A DNA stretch of 15,172 bases, from NCBI GenBank assembly GCA_947625365.1, contig CANQNZ010000019.1, positions 1 to 15,172 on the forward strand, given 5' to 3'. This document shows positions 14,671 through 15,172 of this stretch, piece after piece. This DNA is from an uncultured Bacilli bacterium (GTDB taxonomy: Bacteria > Bacillota_I > Bacilli_A > RF39 > UBA660). Numbering within the stretch: position 1 is the stretch's first letter; every line of letters starts with the position of its first letter. The notes beneath the pieces are model-generated. The model saw nothing but the letters and a program-made list of their open reading frames with translations, ran no database searches and was not told the origin of the DNA. The position numbers and the translations under genes were made by a program.

Positions 14671-14681
14671 TGCCTGTTATT

Positions 14682-14725
14682 TTGACAATTCGTAAACTCA
14701 GTGACAGAAAATTTGTGTTGACAAT
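14682..14725 (+). repeat. Two copies of TTGACAAT upstream of the phase-variable promoter
   Basis: TTGACAAT at 14682-14689 and again at 14718-14725, 36 nt apart. The second provides the -35 box; the first has no -10 box at proper spacing. Between them is a TGACA at 14702-14706. They may be operator sites or a duplicated promoter remnant. Confidence 0.4.
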
Positions 14726-14748
14726 GACACTCCGGGGGGGGGTATAAT
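14718..14748 (+). promoter_or_regulatory. Promoter with a G tract in its spacer
   Basis: A perfect TTGACA (14718-14723) and a perfect TATAAT (14743-14748) with a 19-nt spacer whose last nine bases are all G. The spacing is two longer than the optimum, so loss of one or two Gs should raise promoter strength. Confidence 0.8.
14734..14742 (+). repeat. Homopolymer G9 tract
   Basis: Nine consecutive Gs directly before the -10 box. It is by far the longest G or C run I see in the window, in very AT-rich DNA. Such runs gain and lose bases by slipped-strand pairing. Confidence 0.95.
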
Positions 14749-14767
14749 TGGAATAGATAATTATACC
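14741..14767. repeat. Inverted repeat over the -10 box
   Basis: GGTATAATT (14741-14749) and AATTATACC (14759-14767), a perfect 9-bp pair with a 9-nt gap. It covers the -10 box and the transcript start, so a repressor site is plausible. Confidence 0.6.
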
Positions 14768-14785
14768 AAGAGGTGGGTCAAAATA

Positions 14786-15172
14786 ATGAAGAATAATAAA
14801 AAAATGATAATAGGAATACTATTAATATCATTAATAACAATTATAACAACAATAAGCTATGCCCTTTGGCAAAAGTACTTTACGCAAACAGGAGAAAATA
14901 CCACCACAACAGGATGTTTTAATATAACATATAATGGAGGAGAAGATGTAAGTCTAACGGAAGCAATTCCAATAACAGATGAAAAAGGAATGGAAGCAAT
15001 AAAACCATATGAAGTAACAATAGAAAATAAATGTAATTCAGTAGTAGCATATAATGTCGTATTAAATAAAAGTAAAAGCTCTAATCTAGATGATACACAT
15101 GTAAAAGTAACAACAGGAGCAGTAGCTAAATTACTTTCTAATACAGAAGAAGTATCAACAAATACCAGTGTA
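14786..15172 (+). CDS. Secreted surface protein, N-terminal part (runs off window)
   Basis: 129 residues are visible, with no stop before the window ends. MKNNKK is followed by a hydrophobic core (MIIGILLISLITIITTISYAL), a signal peptide with probable cleavage near SYA. Then come YFTQTGENTTTTGCFNITYNGG, IPITDEKGMEAIKPYEVTIENKC and VVAYNVVLN. That order, a polar Thr-rich start, a strand, then a YxVTIxN strand and a paired strand, resembles the beta-sandwich of the TasA/camelysin group; this is inference. Two cysteines could form a disulfide. Codon use is skewed to A-ending codons: isoleucine is ATA 11 times and ATT twice, with no ATC. AGAGGTGGG is the ribosome site. Expression probably depends on the G9 promoter. 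Sorting or membrane anchoring at the C-terminus cannot be judged. Confidence 0.85.
   Translation, partial: MKNNKKMIIGILLISLITIITTISYALWQKYFTQTGENTTTTGCFNITYNGGEDVSLTEAIPITDEKGMEAIKPYEVTIENKCNSVVAYNVVLNKSKSSNLDDTHVKVTTGAVAKLLSNTEEVSTNTSV

Noticed and set aside
14759..14781. A divergent minus-strand promoter using the mirrored TATAAT
   Set aside because: The only -35 candidate (TTGACC) is 10 nt away, too close.
1..15172. Mycoplasma genetic code (TGA as tryptophan)
   Set aside because: TGA ends at least two genes at sensible places, and tryptophans in conserved proteins are TGG.
1..15172. CRISPR array, tRNA or rRNA genes, insertion sequences
   Set aside because: No regularly spaced repeats, cloverleaf sequences, rRNA segments or transposase motifs were seen.

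Overview
The window is a stretch of chromosome from a very AT-rich, Gram-positive-type bacterium. Housekeeping genes are Bacillus-like (PNPase C-terminus, DUF1292, YugI-like S1 protein, YqeG, YqeH, ArgRS). TGA is used as a stop (1385-1387, 14309-14311) and tryptophan is TGG, so the code is the standard bacterial one and this is not a mycoplasma. A class B sortase implies a cell wall, and a pro-sigma-K homologue implies spore formation. My best inference is an uncultured gut Bacilli lineage (RF39/Erysipelotrichales-like); the exact taxon cannot be fixed from the sequence.

Layout. 1-852: 3' part of pnp with its terminator. 902-2413: a two-helix membrane protein, then a DUF1292 protein and a Pro/Ala-rich protein sharing one strong promoter. 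2448-3380: a kinase-fold protein resembling spore-coat CotS/YutH proteins, convergent with a NifU-C-domain Fe-S scaffold (3367-3585, minus). 3691-4023: S1-domain protein. 4031-7073: a divergent pair, a class B sortase with a long cytoplasmic N-terminal extension (minus) and a secreted protein with a sorting-signal-like C-terminus (plus). 7103-7798: pro-sigma-K (minus). 7913-11540: membrane protein, argS, P-loop kinase and kduI, probably one operon. 11640-14311: cysteine desulfurase, yqeG and yqeH, probably one operon.

14312-14785 is the only long stretch without a convincing gene, and the most interesting part. It holds a strong promoter, a candidate structured RNA of about 320 nt (long-range closing stem, several hairpins, two possible pseudoknots, terminator), and then a second promoter whose -35/-10 spacer contains nine consecutive Gs. 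In so AT-rich a genome this G tract looks like a slipped-strand phase-variation switch. It drives a secreted surface protein that runs off the window (14786-15172), with an inverted repeat over the -10 box.

The surface theme (sortase plus likely substrate, then a phase-variable secreted protein) and the sporulation theme (pro-sigma-K plus coat-kinase-like protein) both point to a walled, probably host-associated, spore-capable organism. All functional statements rest on motif recognition by eye; no database search was run.
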